Shown here piece by piece: positions 25,484 to 34,752 of a stretch of 43,314 bases of DNA (position 1 is the stretch's first letter; every line of letters starts with the position of its first letter). Location of the stretch: the NCBI GenBank assembly GCA_013375355.1, contig JABXJV010000180.1, forward strand, positions 1 through 43,314, read 5' to 3'. Origin of the DNA: Candidatus Helarchaeota archaeon. Lineage in GTDB: Archaea > Asgardarchaeota > Lokiarchaeia > Helarchaeales > JABXJV01. A program made the translations under genes and the position numbers. The notes under the pieces were generated by a model, which made no database searches, was not told where the DNA came from, and worked only from the letters and a program-made list of their open reading frames with translations.

Positions 25484-26952
25484 TGACTCAGCTATATGAA
25501 CTAACGGCACATGAATTACAAGATATGATTAAAAGAGGAGAAATTTCTGTTATAGACTTGGTCCAATCTGTATTTCAAAGGATAGAAGCTGTTGAAGACA
25601 AAATCTATGGATACTCCTCTTTGCTTAAAAAAGAAGCTTTAGAATCTGCGAAAGAAATTGATAAAAAAATTAAAAATAAAAAGAAAATGGGAGGTTTAGC
25701 AGGCATACCAATTGCGATAAAAGATAATATGAATGTATTTAATACACAAACTTCCTGTGGCTCACACATTTTAGAAAGCTATATATCTGTATATGATTCG
25801 ACAGTAGTTGCTCGCTTGAAACAGGCCGATTCAATTATCTTAGGTAAGACCAGAATGGATGAATTTGCAATGGGCAGTTCAACTGAAAGTTGCTATTACG
25901 GTCCAACTTATAACCCATGGGATTTAAATCGAGTTCCAGGTGGTTCTTCTGGAGGTTCAGGGGCAGTGGTTGCGGCAAATGAAACAATATTGGCTCTTGG
26001 AAGTGATACTGGAGGATCTATTAGATGTCCAGCAAGTTTTACAAGTACAGTTGGTATGAAGACTACATATGGAATGGTTTCAAGATATGGTTTAGTCAGC
26101 TATGCATGTAGCTTAGAACAAATAGGTCCTATTACTAAGGATGTAAAAGATTGTGCATTATTATTAAATTATTTAGTTGGATACGACCCATATGATAATA
26201 CAACTGTAAATCGTCCTAAAGTAAATTATTTAGATTATATAATTAACGATGTTAAAAACATCAAAATTGCTGTATCTAAAGAATTTCTAGGAGAGGGGAT
26301 AAATGAAGAAGTTAAAAAGGCGACTTGGGATGCCATATCTAAATTAGAGGGGCTTGGTGCCTCATACGAGGAGGTATCTTTACCTCATATCAATTATGCA
26401 TTACCTTGCTATTATATTATCGCAATGTCCGAAGCGAGTTCAAATTTAGCTCGTTTTGATGGAATGCGTTATGGATTTAGGGTAGATGTAGATTTTAATG
26501 AATGGAATAAGGTCTATTCAGAAAATAGAAGAATTGGTTTTGGAGCTGAGGTAAGACGCAGAATCATTTTAGGAACCTATGCTCTTTCCTCTGGATATTA
26601 TGATGCGTATTATTTAAAAGCATTAAAAGTTCGAACACTAATAAAAAGAGATTTTGAAGAGATTTTTAAGAAATTTGATGTTTTAATAACTCCTACTATG
26701 CCATTCCCCGCATTTAAAATAGGAGAAAAAATAAAAGATCCATTATCTATGTATTTAGCGGATATTTGCACGGTTCCTATAAATATTGCAGGAGTTCCTG
26801 CTATATCTATACCGTGTGGCTTTACTAAACAAGATTCCCTCCCTATAGGCTTACAAATCGTAGGAAATTTCTTTGCAGAACCTATTATTTTAAGAGTTGC
26901 CAATACTTTTGAGCAGAACACAGATTTTAATAAAAAAAGACCCAAATTATAG
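25483..26952 (+). CDS. gatA: Glutamyl/aspartyl-tRNA amidotransferase subunit A
   Basis: A 489-residue amidase-signature enzyme that releases ammonia from glutamine for the amidotransferase. The catalytic triad is intact: Lys80 (IPIAIKDN), cis-Ser155 (GGSSGGS) and Ser179 (DTGGSIR). The length and the C-terminal FEQNTDFNKKRP are typical. The start is GTG, overlapping the gatC stop by one base, and gatB follows 13 bp after the stop. GatCAB gives Gln-tRNA and/or Asn-tRNA by the indirect route; which of the two cannot be told from GatA alone. Archaeal GatDE genes are not in this window. Confidence 0.96.
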   Translation: MTQLYELTAHELQDMIKRGEISVIDLVQSVFQRIEAVEDKIYGYSSLLKKEALESAKEIDKKIKNKKKMGGLAGIPIAIKDNMNVFNTQTSCGSHILESYISVYDSTVVARLKQADSIILGKTRMDEFAMGSSTESCYYGPTYNPWDLNRVPGGSSGGSGAVVAANETILALGSDTGGSIRCPASFTSTVGMKTTYGMVSRYGLVSYACSLEQIGPITKDVKDCALLLNYLVGYDPYDNTTVNRPKVNYLDYIINDVKNIKIAVSKEFLGEGINEEVKKATWDAISKLEGLGASYEEVSLPHINYALPCYYIIAMSEASSNLARFDGMRYGFRVDVDFNEWNKVYSENRRIGFGAEVRRRIILGTYALSSGYYDAYYLKALKVRTLIKRDFEEIFKKFDVLITPTMPFPAFKIGEKIKDPLSMYLADICTVPINIAGVPAISIPCGFTKQDSLPIGLQIVGNFFAEPIILRVANTFEQNTDFNKKRPKL

Positions 26953-26965
26953 AGGATATAATTAA

Positions 26966-28435
26966 ATGAATGAACATAATTTGAAAAAATTGGGTGTAAA
27001 AATAGGATTAGAAGTCCATATTCAATTAACTAATTTAAGAACTAAATTATTTTGCGGCTGCAGTTCGGATTATAGAGGAAAGCCACCAAATAGTTTGATG
27101 TGCCCTGTTTGTCTTGGCTTACCGGGGTCACTTCCTTCACTTAATAAGAAAGCAGTAGAATACGCAATAATGACTAGTTTAGCGTTAAATGCTAAAATTT
27201 CACATTATACTTTATTTTATCGTAAGAATTATTATTATCCAGATATGCCGAAGAATTTTCAAATATCTCAATACGATAAAGCTGGTGGAATTCCAATTTC
27301 TACTGGAGGAATAGTTGTTATAGAAGTAAAAAATAAAAAGAAAACTCATAAAAAGGAAATAACTATTACGAGAATGCAGATAGAAGAAGATCCTGGAAGA
27401 TTGACTTATCCCGGAACTATTGACACTGCTCCATATACCTTAGTAGATTATAATCGCGCTGGAATTTGTCTTTTAGAAATAATAACGGACCCTGTTATAA
27501 AATCACCTAGAGAAGCAAGAATTTTTTTACAAAAATTAAGATCAATTATGGAACATTTGGGAGTAGATTGTAGTATTGAGGGTGCAATCAGATGTGATGC
27601 TAATGTTTCAATAATGGGCGGTAACAGAGTCGAAGTAAAAAATATTTCAAGTTTCAAAGATGTGGAACGTGCCCTTAGTCATGAAGTTTGGAGGCAAGAG
27701 CAATCAATTAAATTTCAGCATGATATCCCACAAGAAACCAGACATTGGGCCGAAAAAAGGAAAATGACAATTTCTTTAAGAACAAAGGAAGAAGAACACG
27801 ATTATAGATATTTTCCTGAACCAGATTTAGCTCCACTCAACATCTCTCAAGAAAAAATTGACCAAATTAAATCTGAATTACCAGAATTGCCTGATGAGCG
27901 TAAAATAAGGCTTATAAAAGATTATCAACTTCCAGCTTATAATGCAGAAGTAATAGTAAGCAGTAAGAAATTAGCTGATTTTTATGAAGATTGTTGTAAA
28001 TCATATTCGGATTTTAAAAAAGTAAGTGATTGGGTAATAAATGAACTATTAAGAAGGTTAAATGAGCTAAATATTGATGTATCAGAAGTAAATATTACAT
28101 CAAATGACTTGATTAAACTATTAAATTTTATTGAAGAGGGGACTATACATAATAAAACAGCTAAATACGTCTTAGAAAAAATGATAAAAACAGAAAAAAA
28201 ACCTGAAGCAATAATTGACGAAGAAAACCTTTACAGAATAAGCGATCCTAAAAAAATTGAGAAATTAGTAGAAAAAATATTTCAAGAACACCCCAAAGCT
28301 GTCCAAGATGCACTGAAACATCCAAAATCAAAGATATTCTTAGTAGGACAAGTCATGGAAATCTCTAATCATACGGTGGATCCTAGAATTTTGAATGAAA
28401 TTGTTGATAAAAAATTACAGCAACTGAAAAAATGA
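26966..28435 (+). CDS. gatB: Glutamyl/aspartyl-tRNA amidotransferase subunit B
   Basis: A 489-residue kinase-like subunit that activates the tRNA-bound Glu/Asp with ATP and transfers ammonia. It shows the N-terminal cradle motif VKIGLEVHIQL, the zinc-ligand cysteines C30, C32, C46 and C49 (LFCGCSS, then MCPVC), and the conserved PDMPKNFQISQYD and RADANVS-like RCDANVSI. A C-terminal YqeY-like helical tail holds tRNA (about residues 410-489). The start ATG has GAGGATAT upstream. It lies 13 bp after gatA and 6 bp before the Nudix gene. The complete CAB set is the bacterial/organellar type, also known in many archaea beside GatDE. Confidence 0.96.
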   Translation: MNEHNLKKLGVKIGLEVHIQLTNLRTKLFCGCSSDYRGKPPNSLMCPVCLGLPGSLPSLNKKAVEYAIMTSLALNAKISHYTLFYRKNYYYPDMPKNFQISQYDKAGGIPISTGGIVVIEVKNKKKTHKKEITITRMQIEEDPGRLTYPGTIDTAPYTLVDYNRAGICLLEIITDPVIKSPREARIFLQKLRSIMEHLGVDCSIEGAIRCDANVSIMGGNRVEVKNISSFKDVERALSHEVWRQEQSIKFQHDIPQETRHWAEKRKMTISLRTKEEEHDYRYFPEPDLAPLNISQEKIDQIKSELPELPDERKIRLIKDYQLPAYNAEVIVSSKKLADFYEDCCKSYSDFKKVSDWVINELLRRLNELNIDVSEVNITSNDLIKLLNFIEEGTIHNKTAKYVLEKMIKTEKKPEAIIDEENLYRISDPKKIEKLVEKIFQEHPKAVQDALKHPKSKIFLVGQVMEISNHTVDPRILNEIVDKKLQQLKK

Positions 28436-28441
28436 TTTAAA

Positions 28442-28852
28442 TTGTCTTTAGAAACAAGGAAAGTGGTGACAAATTTCCTTCAATATGAAACTAAAATACT
28501 GATTCTTAAGCGTAGTAGTAAGGTTGGAACATATCAAGGAAAATGGGCAGGAATTAGTGGATATATTGAGAAAGATGATGTCAATCCAAAAATGAGAGCA
28601 AAAATTGAGATTTTTGAGGAAACTGGATTAGAAGAGAAAGACATTAAACTGGTAAAAGAAGGAACTCCCCTAGAAATTATTGATAATGAGAAAAAAATAT
28701 TATGGATCGTTCATCCATTTCTCTGGGATGTATCAACTGACGAGATTAAAATAGATTGGGAACATAAAACATGTAAATGGATATATCCAAATGAACTTGA
28801 AAATTATAAAACAGTACCGAGATTAATTGACACTTTAAAAAGAGTTTTATGA
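28442..28852 (+). CDS. Nudix hydrolase
   Basis: A 136-residue Nudix-fold protein. The core ILILKRSSKVGTYQGKWAGI leads into a Nudix box beginning at G40 and ending EIFEETGL (59-60 are the metal-binding Glu pair). Compared with GX5EX7REUXEEXGU, the stretch appears to have one extra residue and the Arg is replaced by Ile, so catalytic activity is likely but substrate is unpredictable. Typical substrates are nucleoside diphosphates linked to another moiety. It is the last gene of the gat operon (six bases after gatB, TTG start), which hints at a housekeeping or nucleotide-quality role. It ends one base before a convergent gene. Confidence 0.85.
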   Translation: MSLETRKVVTNFLQYETKILILKRSSKVGTYQGKWAGISGYIEKDDVNPKMRAKIEIFEETGLEEKDIKLVKEGTPLEIIDNEKKILWIVHPFLWDVSTDEIKIDWEHKTCKWIYPNELENYKTVPRLIDTLKRVL

Positions 28853-29659
28853 TCAATATGGCAGAGGAAAGGTTTTTTTTTCTTTCAATTTATAAATTAG
28901 TGTAATTATCATTAACAAAATGGACCAAATACTCATTAACCAAAGAGATTTAGGATAAATGTGAGGATCTCCTATAGGTTTATCAAATAAAGGTAAGATA
29001 AGACCTGAAATAAATGAAATTATAACAGTCGCATAAAAACCAAATTCTAAAAGTCTTGAATCAAAAAGATTTTGTTCATTATCAATTAATTCCTTTTTTC
29101 CTACTTGATTAGCTTTCCAGATTTCAATAAAGGTCCATATAAATAATAATGAAAAAATTATTATAGAGATGATATAACCATGAAGGGCTCCTTTCGTTGC
29201 TCCTGTGAAAGCAATTAATGTAAAAACAGCAATATAAACCAAACATAAAATCCAGCCAATCTTGTTTAATTTACCATCTAGAATTTGTTCCCCAAATAAT
29301 TTACCGGACATATATAAGGGAAACCACGTTTGTAGGATGCCCCACCAGACGATCAAAACAATTATTAATATTATTGTATTTAAACCTGTGAAATCAGGGT
29401 TAATAAAAACAACTCCCGTAACAAAAGTAGCTGGAATTATTCCGAATGTTGCGGTTGATGCTAAAACTGCTCGTTCAGATCCATAACTTATTATAGCAAT
29501 ATGAATAACCATATTGAAAAAAGCAAAGTAAACCCAAAAGAGCCAAAAAGCTAAAAATCGGTCTAAAAAACCAGAAATCCCTCTCATTGAAAATTCAAAA
29601 AGTAGATTATAAAATGTACAGAATATAATCATTTTCCATTTTGAATGCAAAAGAACCAC
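28853..29659 (-). CDS. Multispanning membrane protein of unknown function
   Basis: A 268-residue protein with about seven hydrophobic helices, including ILIIVLIVWWGILQTWFPLY and IISIIIFSLLFIWTFIEI, and short loops. A cytoplasmic or external loop near residues 185-200 contains NQVGKKELIDNEQN. No transporter motif, enzyme motif or family is recognised. GTG start. It ends directly against the Nudix gene on the other strand and is followed upstream by the DegT aminotransferase gene on the same strand, 27 bp away, so the pair may form one transcript. Confidence 0.65.
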   Translation of the reverse strand: MVLLHSKWKMIIFCTFYNLLFEFSMRGISGFLDRFLAFWLFWVYFAFFNMVIHIAIISYGSERAVLASTATFGIIPATFVTGVVFINPDFTGLNTIILIIVLIVWWGILQTWFPLYMSGKLFGEQILDGKLNKIGWILCLVYIAVFTLIAFTGATKGALHGYIISIIIFSLLFIWTFIEIWKANQVGKKELIDNEQNLFDSRLLEFGFYATVIISFISGLILPLFDKPIGDPHIYPKSLWLMSIWSILLMIITLIYKLKEKKTFPLPY

Positions 29660-29686
29660 ATTTCTTCGTAAAGAATCATAATAGAC

Positions 29687-30814
29687 TTATAGTGATAAAC
29701 ATACTTCACGGGTTTTATTTGCTATAAACTCCATCTGCTCTTTATTAATTCCTGGATAGACCGGAAGGCTTAATACGGATTTTGAAGCTTTCTCAGAGTT
29801 TAAAAATTCTCCTCCTTTAAAACCATACAATTTTTGGAATAAAGGCATTAAATGTAAAGGTGTTGAATAATAAACCCCCGTTCCTATATTTTCTTTTCTT
29901 AATTTAGCGATGAGATCATTCCTTTTAGTAGGATCTTTTAAAGTAGTGGTATATAGATACCAAGCGTGAGTAGCCCATTCCTCAACTATTGGAATATTAA
30001 TTGTTTCGACATCTTGCAGTGCATTATTTAGAATTTCTGCATTAGTTGCTCTCTTAGTCAAAAAATCTTTAAGTTTTTTTAACTGAATATCTCCTATTGC
30101 GGCTGATAATTCTGGCATTCTAAAATTATGACCTAATACGACAGTTTTATATTCTTCAGATTCTCCATGATTTCTTATCATCCTTAATTTATCAGCAAGT
30201 TCGGAACTATTTGTGGTTATCATTCCTCCCTCTCCAGTTGTCATATTTTTACTTGGATAAAAACTAAAGCATCCAAAATCCCCTAAACTACCCACCATCT
30301 TGCCATAATACGTGCCTCCATGTGCTTGAGCCACATCCTCTATGACCGCTATTTCTTTATCCTTTGCAAATTCCAAAATAGGATTTAAGTCTACAGGATG
30401 GCCATATAAATGAACTGCTATTATTGCTTTTGTGCGATTAGTTACTTTTTTTTGAATAGTTGAAAGATCAATATTAAAAGTCCTTGGATTTATATCAGAA
30501 AATACAACTTTACATCCCACATGGAGTACAACTTCTGCTGTTGCCACAAATGTAAAAGTTGGCACAATTATTTCATCTTTTGGATCTAAATTCAAAGCTA
30601 ATAAGGCACTATGTAAGGCCGCTGTTCCGGAATTTACTGCAATAGCATGTTTTGTTCCAATAAATTTAGCGAATGACTCTTCAAATTTTAAAACATATTT
30701 GCCCTTCCCCTCTTTATGCGTTAGTGCACCAGATTGAATTATTTTCGAAATCTCAGTTGTTTCTTCTTCACCTAACATAGGCTTATTGACTGGAACGAAA
30801 TCCATAATCTCCAC
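29687..30814 (-). CDS. DegT/DnrJ/EryC1/StrS-family sugar aminotransferase
   Basis: A 375-residue PLP-dependent enzyme that transaminates nucleotide-linked keto sugars. The order of motifs is complete: PMLGEEE at the N terminus, AIAVNSGTAALHSAL for phosphate binding, PTFTFVATAEVV, VIEDVAQAHGG, and the PLP Lys189 in FSFYPSKNMTTGEGG. The late HNFRMPELSAAIGD and GVYYSTPLHLMPLF are standard. The natural product is likely an amino sugar for cell-surface glycan or protein glycosylation, but no sugar dehydratase or glycosyltransferase is beside it. GTG start with an alternative ATG three codons on. Confidence 0.93.
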   Translation of the reverse strand: MEIMDFVPVNKPMLGEEETTEISKIIQSGALTHKEGKGKYVLKFEESFAKFIGTKHAIAVNSGTAALHSALLALNLDPKDEIIVPTFTFVATAEVVLHVGCKVVFSDINPRTFNIDLSTIQKKVTNRTKAIIAVHLYGHPVDLNPILEFAKDKEIAVIEDVAQAHGGTYYGKMVGSLGDFGCFSFYPSKNMTTGEGGMITTNSSELADKLRMIRNHGESEEYKTVVLGHNFRMPELSAAIGDIQLKKLKDFLTKRATNAEILNNALQDVETINIPIVEEWATHAWYLYTTTLKDPTKRNDLIAKLRKENIGTGVYYSTPLHLMPLFQKLYGFKGGEFLNSEKASKSVLSLPVYPGINKEQMEFIANKTREVCLSL

Positions 30815-31001
30815 ATCACAAAGTTATTATTTGTAAGTTTCATTTTAATATTTTTATTTTTTAGTTAAATCTCTATGAAGAATTTGATTCAAAATAAATA
30901 AATATCATAAGGATTGTATTAAAAAATTTGTAAAAATAAAAATAGATAAATAGGTTTAACTAAGGATTAAATTTAAGATGTAAAACAGAATTAATATTAT
31001 T

Positions 31002-31718
31002 TTAAGCTGGTATTTGTAATAAATTTCTTATTCTCTCGCAAGAAATTTCCATATACATTGAAATTAAGCCTACATTTGACTTGGGATTTGTTACTACGAT
31101 AAGTACAGTATCAGGATTAATAGGAGAAAGCAATAAAGTAATCTGTTCTGCAGTAATATTTAAAATGCGAATATTTCCTCCCCCTAATGCTTTAATTGAA
31201 TCTGAACAAATGTCAAATATGGTACTTGCTATTGTCACCATAAGATTTTCACTTGTTCGAGTTGAAGTAGCCGCCGCTAATACATTGTGGTCTCGATAAC
31301 GTATAATAGCAGATGCTTCCAAGGTTCGATCCAATTTATTTAAGTCTTTAAGTTGCTCTAAAAGTTTTAATTTTAATTTTGAATCTACAACTGAAACGGT
31401 TCCAGTAGTAGGTTTTTGAGGTTTTGTTCTAGTTATTCTCTTCATTTTGGCTACGGATGATATCGTTTTAGGACTTTTAGATATTTGTTTAACTCTGCTT
31501 GGCTGCTTTGGCTCTTCATTAGTTTTAGATTGAAGTCTTTGAAATAACAAATTCCCTGCTTGAGACTCTGAGCTTGTGGAAGGGGAAGAGGAAGTTGAAG
31601 AGAAATTTAAAGGGTTTTTAGTAAGAGCAGCACCACAATAAGTACAAAATCGCATGTCGGGCTCGGATTGACGCCCACATTGGTCACAGATGATTATATC
31701 GTATATGTTATTCGGCAC
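31002..31718 (-). CDS. Zinc-ribbon plus Roadblock/LC7 protein
   Basis: A 238-residue protein in three parts: a zinc ribbon with C11, C14, C25 and C28 (CDQCG and CTYCG); a flexible Ser/Pro/Lys-rich linker of about 75 residues; and a Roadblock/LC7 domain from about residue 115. The domain reads EASAIIRYRDHNVLAAATS, TSENLMVTIASTIFDICSDS, NIRILNITAEQITLLLSPIN, then a strand with NPKSNVGLISMYM. Roadblock proteins typically dimerise and regulate small Ras-like GTPases. The GTG start has GAGGT seven bases upstream. No GTPase is adjacent, but a Rab-like gene lies elsewhere in the window. Confidence 0.83.
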   Translation of the reverse strand: MPNNIYDIIICDQCGRQSEPDMRFCTYCGAALTKNPLNFSSTSSSPSTSSESQAGNLLFQRLQSKTNEEPKQPSRVKQISKSPKTISSVAKMKRITRTKPQKPTTGTVSVVDSKLKLKLLEQLKDLNKLDRTLEASAIIRYRDHNVLAAATSTRTSENLMVTIASTIFDICSDSIKALGGGNIRILNITAEQITLLLSPINPDTVLIVVTNPKSNVGLISMYMEISCERIRNLLQIPA

Positions 31719-31866
31719 TAATAAACCTCTTTGAAAGAGTTTCGCTAACCCATAATATAAGATAATTTTGGTTGTAATTAAACTTTCATATATTGATAAA
31801 GGTCTTTAGATAATACAATAAAAATTTTCATATAAATTTATTAATTGGGGCAAATGAAATTATTTT

Positions 31867-32580
31867 TTAAAATAAAAGTTTAGTTTGAACTCCACATTTT
31901 GGAACTTTTACTTTAAATTGGGGTAAGTTATCAGTAATTTTATTGAATTCAGCAATAAAATTGTTAAATTGATAGAATGGAATTATTGGAACTTCCTTAT
32001 GAGCTTTTATACCCTCATTCATCGAAGTTGTTAATATTGGAATAAAAAAAGCATAGTTCCAATTTGAAATATGAAATTTCTCAATATATTTAGAAATGAC
32101 ATTTGATAATGCTTTAGTTCTAATGATTTGCTTTTCCACTGCTTTTTTCAAAGCAGAAGATTTTCCAGAACGAATCCGCCATAGTTTTGCATCGATACAT
32201 AATATATACGGCTGATGAATACCCACAATATCTATTTCAAATCTTTTTTTCTTTCTTTTAAATCTAAAATTTCTAATACAACTAAAATCATGCTGCTCCA
32301 ATACATAGAGACAAAATTTTTCAAATTCCTGCCATTTAAGATAGTTTATAACTTGTGATGGCTGTAATTTTAAATTAACTATTCCATATATTGCTAAATT
32401 TATTCTAAAATTCGAGTATGGTTTTTTTCCATTATGTAGTTCTTCGGTATAACCTTGTTTTCCTAAAAATCTCAATAATTGGTTAATATCCACTCTTTGA
32501 TTTTCCATTATGCATTCAAATTTCATTTCTGAAGTGATTGCTGATAGTTCTAGTGACTTTCGAAGTAAATCTGCATTCAT
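31867..32580 (-). CDS. PD-(D/E)XK nuclease-like protein
   Basis: A 237-residue protein. An N-terminal region with helical, winged-helix-like character (residues 1-75) is followed by a nuclease-type core: WQEFEKFCLYVLEQHDF, then RFEIDIVGIHQPYILCIDAK, in which Glu85/Glu87, Asp117, Asp130 and Lys132 fit the E...D...DxK arrangement of restriction-endonuclease-like (Mrr/Hjc-type) folds. A short basic helix follows (SALKKAVEKQIIRTK). This implies metal-dependent DNA cleavage, perhaps repair or structure-specific. No methyltransferase or specificity subunit lies nearby, so a restriction system is not supported. It is divergent from the large MFS gene. Confidence 0.72.
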   Translation of the reverse strand: MNADLLRKSLELSAITSEMKFECIMENQRVDINQLLRFLGKQGYTEELHNGKKPYSNFRINLAIYGIVNLKLQPSQVINYLKWQEFEKFCLYVLEQHDFSCIRNFRFKRKKKRFEIDIVGIHQPYILCIDAKLWRIRSGKSSALKKAVEKQIIRTKALSNVISKYIEKFHISNWNYAFFIPILTTSMNEGIKAHKEVPIIPFYQFNNFIAEFNKITDNLPQFKVKVPKCGVQTKLLF

Positions 32581-32692
32581 TAGAGTTCTAAATTCTTTTG
32601 GAATATAAAAAATAATAAACTCACAACAAAAAATAAAATAAATAAAATTTGTAATATCATACTATTATTGATTTTTTTCAAAGGCGATATAT

Positions 32693-34405
32693 TTGTCAAC
32701 AGAACCCAAAGAATCTGAAAATATTGGTAAGCCTGAGGCTTCCAAAAAGTTATCCAAAGAAGAACGCCGAAAAATTCGTGAAAAAAGAAGGGAACAATCA
32801 GTTCTTCCAACTAAAATGAATAAATACCTGTGGTTCGTTCTCTTTTTCGCTGGAATCGTCACGTTCTTCGATGGTTGGTCAACTTTAGCAATTACTTTAG
32901 CAATGGGGGGAATTTCAGGGACGCTCGAATTAAGTTGGGATCAAATATTTAATCAAGATTTATTTTCTTATTTCGGACTTACAGGAAGTCCCGTAACCCT
33001 AGGAATTGTACTTAGTATTGCAGGTATTGGAGTAGTTGCAGCGGTTTCGTTTAAATATTTTGTTGATAAGTATGGAAGACGTCCATTAACACTCATAACT
33101 GCAATTGCATTTATCACATTTTCAGTCTTAACCGCATTTTCTCCCCTTGGGTCTCCAGGTTTAATTTATTTTCTTATCGTCCGAATTCTTGCAAGTTATT
33201 TCCTCTCTGCTGATATTGTTCTAATTATAATGGCTGAAGAGGCTCCAAACCATTTAAGAGGAAGATTAGTAGGAGCTGTGCTAGCAACAAATGCAGTTGG
33301 TGGATTTGCATGTGGAGTAATTCAAGCAATTGGAGTTCAAATTCCTTTTTTGGGTAGGACTCTAAGTACGTGGCAGAGTCTATTTTTCTTAACAAGCATA
33401 GGTTATTTTTTCATTATTCCATTGTTTTTCTTTTTAAAAGAAACTAAACTTTTTACAGGCATGAAAAAATATGAAAAATGGCGAAAGAAAAGGGGTTTAA
33501 AACCAAAAACTGGATGGAGGGTGCCCTTAAAACGAAAATACATTCGTCCAATGACGCTGGGCTGCATAATGGGATTTTTAGGCACATTAATCACATCTGC
33601 TCAAGTAACATTTTTTGCGCTCTATTTCGCAAAAGAACAAAATATGGGATCAAGTTTAGTCGGGATTGTAGCATTGCCACTTATGATATCAGCAGGGTTG
33701 GGAGCTTATTTGGCTGGTCCTTTGATAGATCGATGGGGAAGAGTGGCTTGTATCCATCGATTCGGAAATATCACAATCTGGGCAGGTGCATTCATGGCAT
33801 GGCCTGCCTTATTTGTAGCTGGAGACATGCCAAACCCCCTCCTCATGACTATTTCTGTATTGGGCACAATGTTATCAGCGTTTTGCGCACCAATATGGGC
33901 TGCTGCATCTTTCATTATTCCCTTAGAGATGTTTCCTACTCATATTAGAAGCACGGCAATGGGTTGGATAGGTGCAATTTCAAGAGGTGGAACAATACTA
34001 GCCCCTTTCCTAATGATGTATGGTGCTGAAAAATTAGGTGGCTTGGGGCTTTCTTATCAATTCATGTTTAGACTCATGGGACTCGCAGTAGCCACAATTT
34101 TATTTACAGCATATTTACTTGCTCCTGAAAGCAAGGGTAGAATGCTCGGAGAAATTGCAGCAACCGAAATCCATGCCTTTGAAGTTGAGAAACTTACTAA
34201 GGAAAAATATAATGAACCTTACTATTGGTATTTAATGGGCTTACCTGTTTTTTTCACAAGCTTTTTTATATATGGCATAGCTTCAGGTGGAGAAATTATG
34301 AATCTACTCTCAATGATGATATTTTACATATCAGTATCGGCCCTTTGTCTTGTGATAGTAGCAAAAGTACGTAAAATGCTTACAGAGCAAAAACAAGTTA
34401 ATTAA
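32693..34405 (+). CDS. MFS transporter, sugar-porter-like, with basic N terminus and extra C-terminal helices
   Basis: A 570-residue membrane protein. Residues 1-40 are hydrophilic and basic (KLSKEERRKIREKRREQS). Then come 12 helices of the MFS type with motif A-like KYGRRPLTLIT after TM2 and the matching DRWGRV in the second half, plus a charged PEAPNHLRGR-like segment (EEAPNHLRGRLVGA). Two more hydrophobic helices lie near residues 500-555. The layout is like sugar and organic-acid porters, but the substrate is unknown. TTG start; no clear Shine-Dalgarno motif. It diverges from the nuclease-like gene. Confidence 0.85.
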   Translation: MSTEPKESENIGKPEASKKLSKEERRKIREKRREQSVLPTKMNKYLWFVLFFAGIVTFFDGWSTLAITLAMGGISGTLELSWDQIFNQDLFSYFGLTGSPVTLGIVLSIAGIGVVAAVSFKYFVDKYGRRPLTLITAIAFITFSVLTAFSPLGSPGLIYFLIVRILASYFLSADIVLIIMAEEAPNHLRGRLVGAVLATNAVGGFACGVIQAIGVQIPFLGRTLSTWQSLFFLTSIGYFFIIPLFFFLKETKLFTGMKKYEKWRKKRGLKPKTGWRVPLKRKYIRPMTLGCIMGFLGTLITSAQVTFFALYFAKEQNMGSSLVGIVALPLMISAGLGAYLAGPLIDRWGRVACIHRFGNITIWAGAFMAWPALFVAGDMPNPLLMTISVLGTMLSAFCAPIWAAASFIIPLEMFPTHIRSTAMGWIGAISRGGTILAPFLMMYGAEKLGGLGLSYQFMFRLMGLAVATILFTAYLLAPESKGRMLGEIAATEIHAFEVEKLTKEKYNEPYYWYLMGLPVFFTSFFIYGIASGGEIMNLLSMMIFYISVSALCLVIVAKVRKMLTEQKQVN

Positions 34406-34752
34406 TTTCTAGTATTCCTTTTTTTTCTAATTCAAGTTTACTTTAACCTAAATCAGCTAAAAATTCTTGGAATTGAAAGAGAGGGTCGTTTGCGAAAAAT
34501 ATAAAGAAAATTATTGCTAAACATAACGAAAATAATGCATTACCCATAAAAATAATTATACATTTTTGGTATAATTCCATTCTATCTGCACCTATGTAAA
34601 AAAATATATCTTCAATTAATACATATTCTTTAGAATTTTTTAAATAATTATATTTTTCTGTTAAATTGGATTATGTAAAAAAAGAAAGAATTTTTAAATT
34701 AATAACAAATTTTTAAAATATTAATATCTATTCAAAGGAGAACGCTTTCAAA
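34406..34752. other. Intergenic gap containing a small minus-strand ORF
   Basis: The gap contains the 45-codon membrane ORF at 34443-34580 (separate entry) and otherwise only AT-rich DNA. The plus-strand gene at 34753 has AAGGAGA about ten bases before its TTG. No other frame or RNA element is evident. Confidence 0.5.
34443..34580 (-). CDS. Small single-TM protein (45 aa)
   Basis: A minus-strand ATG frame of 45 codons: MELYQKCIIIFMGNALFSLC, then LAIIFFIFFANDPLFQFQEF and LADLG. Residues 7-29 form one clear transmembrane helix with a short N-terminal tail and an amphipathic C-terminal segment. A plausible Shine-Dalgarno motif AGGTG lies about seven bases upstream. It is located in the gap between the MFS gene and the small winged-helix gene. 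It could be a small membrane subunit or stress protein; no homologue is recognised. Confidence 0.5.
   Translation of the reverse strand: MELYQKCIIIFMGNALFSLCLAIIFFIFFANDPLFQFQEFLADLG

Noticed and set aside
32580..32862. Two minus-strand frames of 65-76 codons
   Set aside because: They overlap the start of the MFS gene and the start of the nuclease-like gene and show no supporting signals.
33478..33948. 156-codon plus-strand frame
   Set aside because: Alternative frame inside the second MFS gene; composition is not protein-like and no homology is evident.
31867..34405. Restriction-modification system around the nuclease-like gene
   Set aside because: No methyltransferase, specificity or helicase gene is adjacent; neighbours are a transporter and a Roadblock protein.
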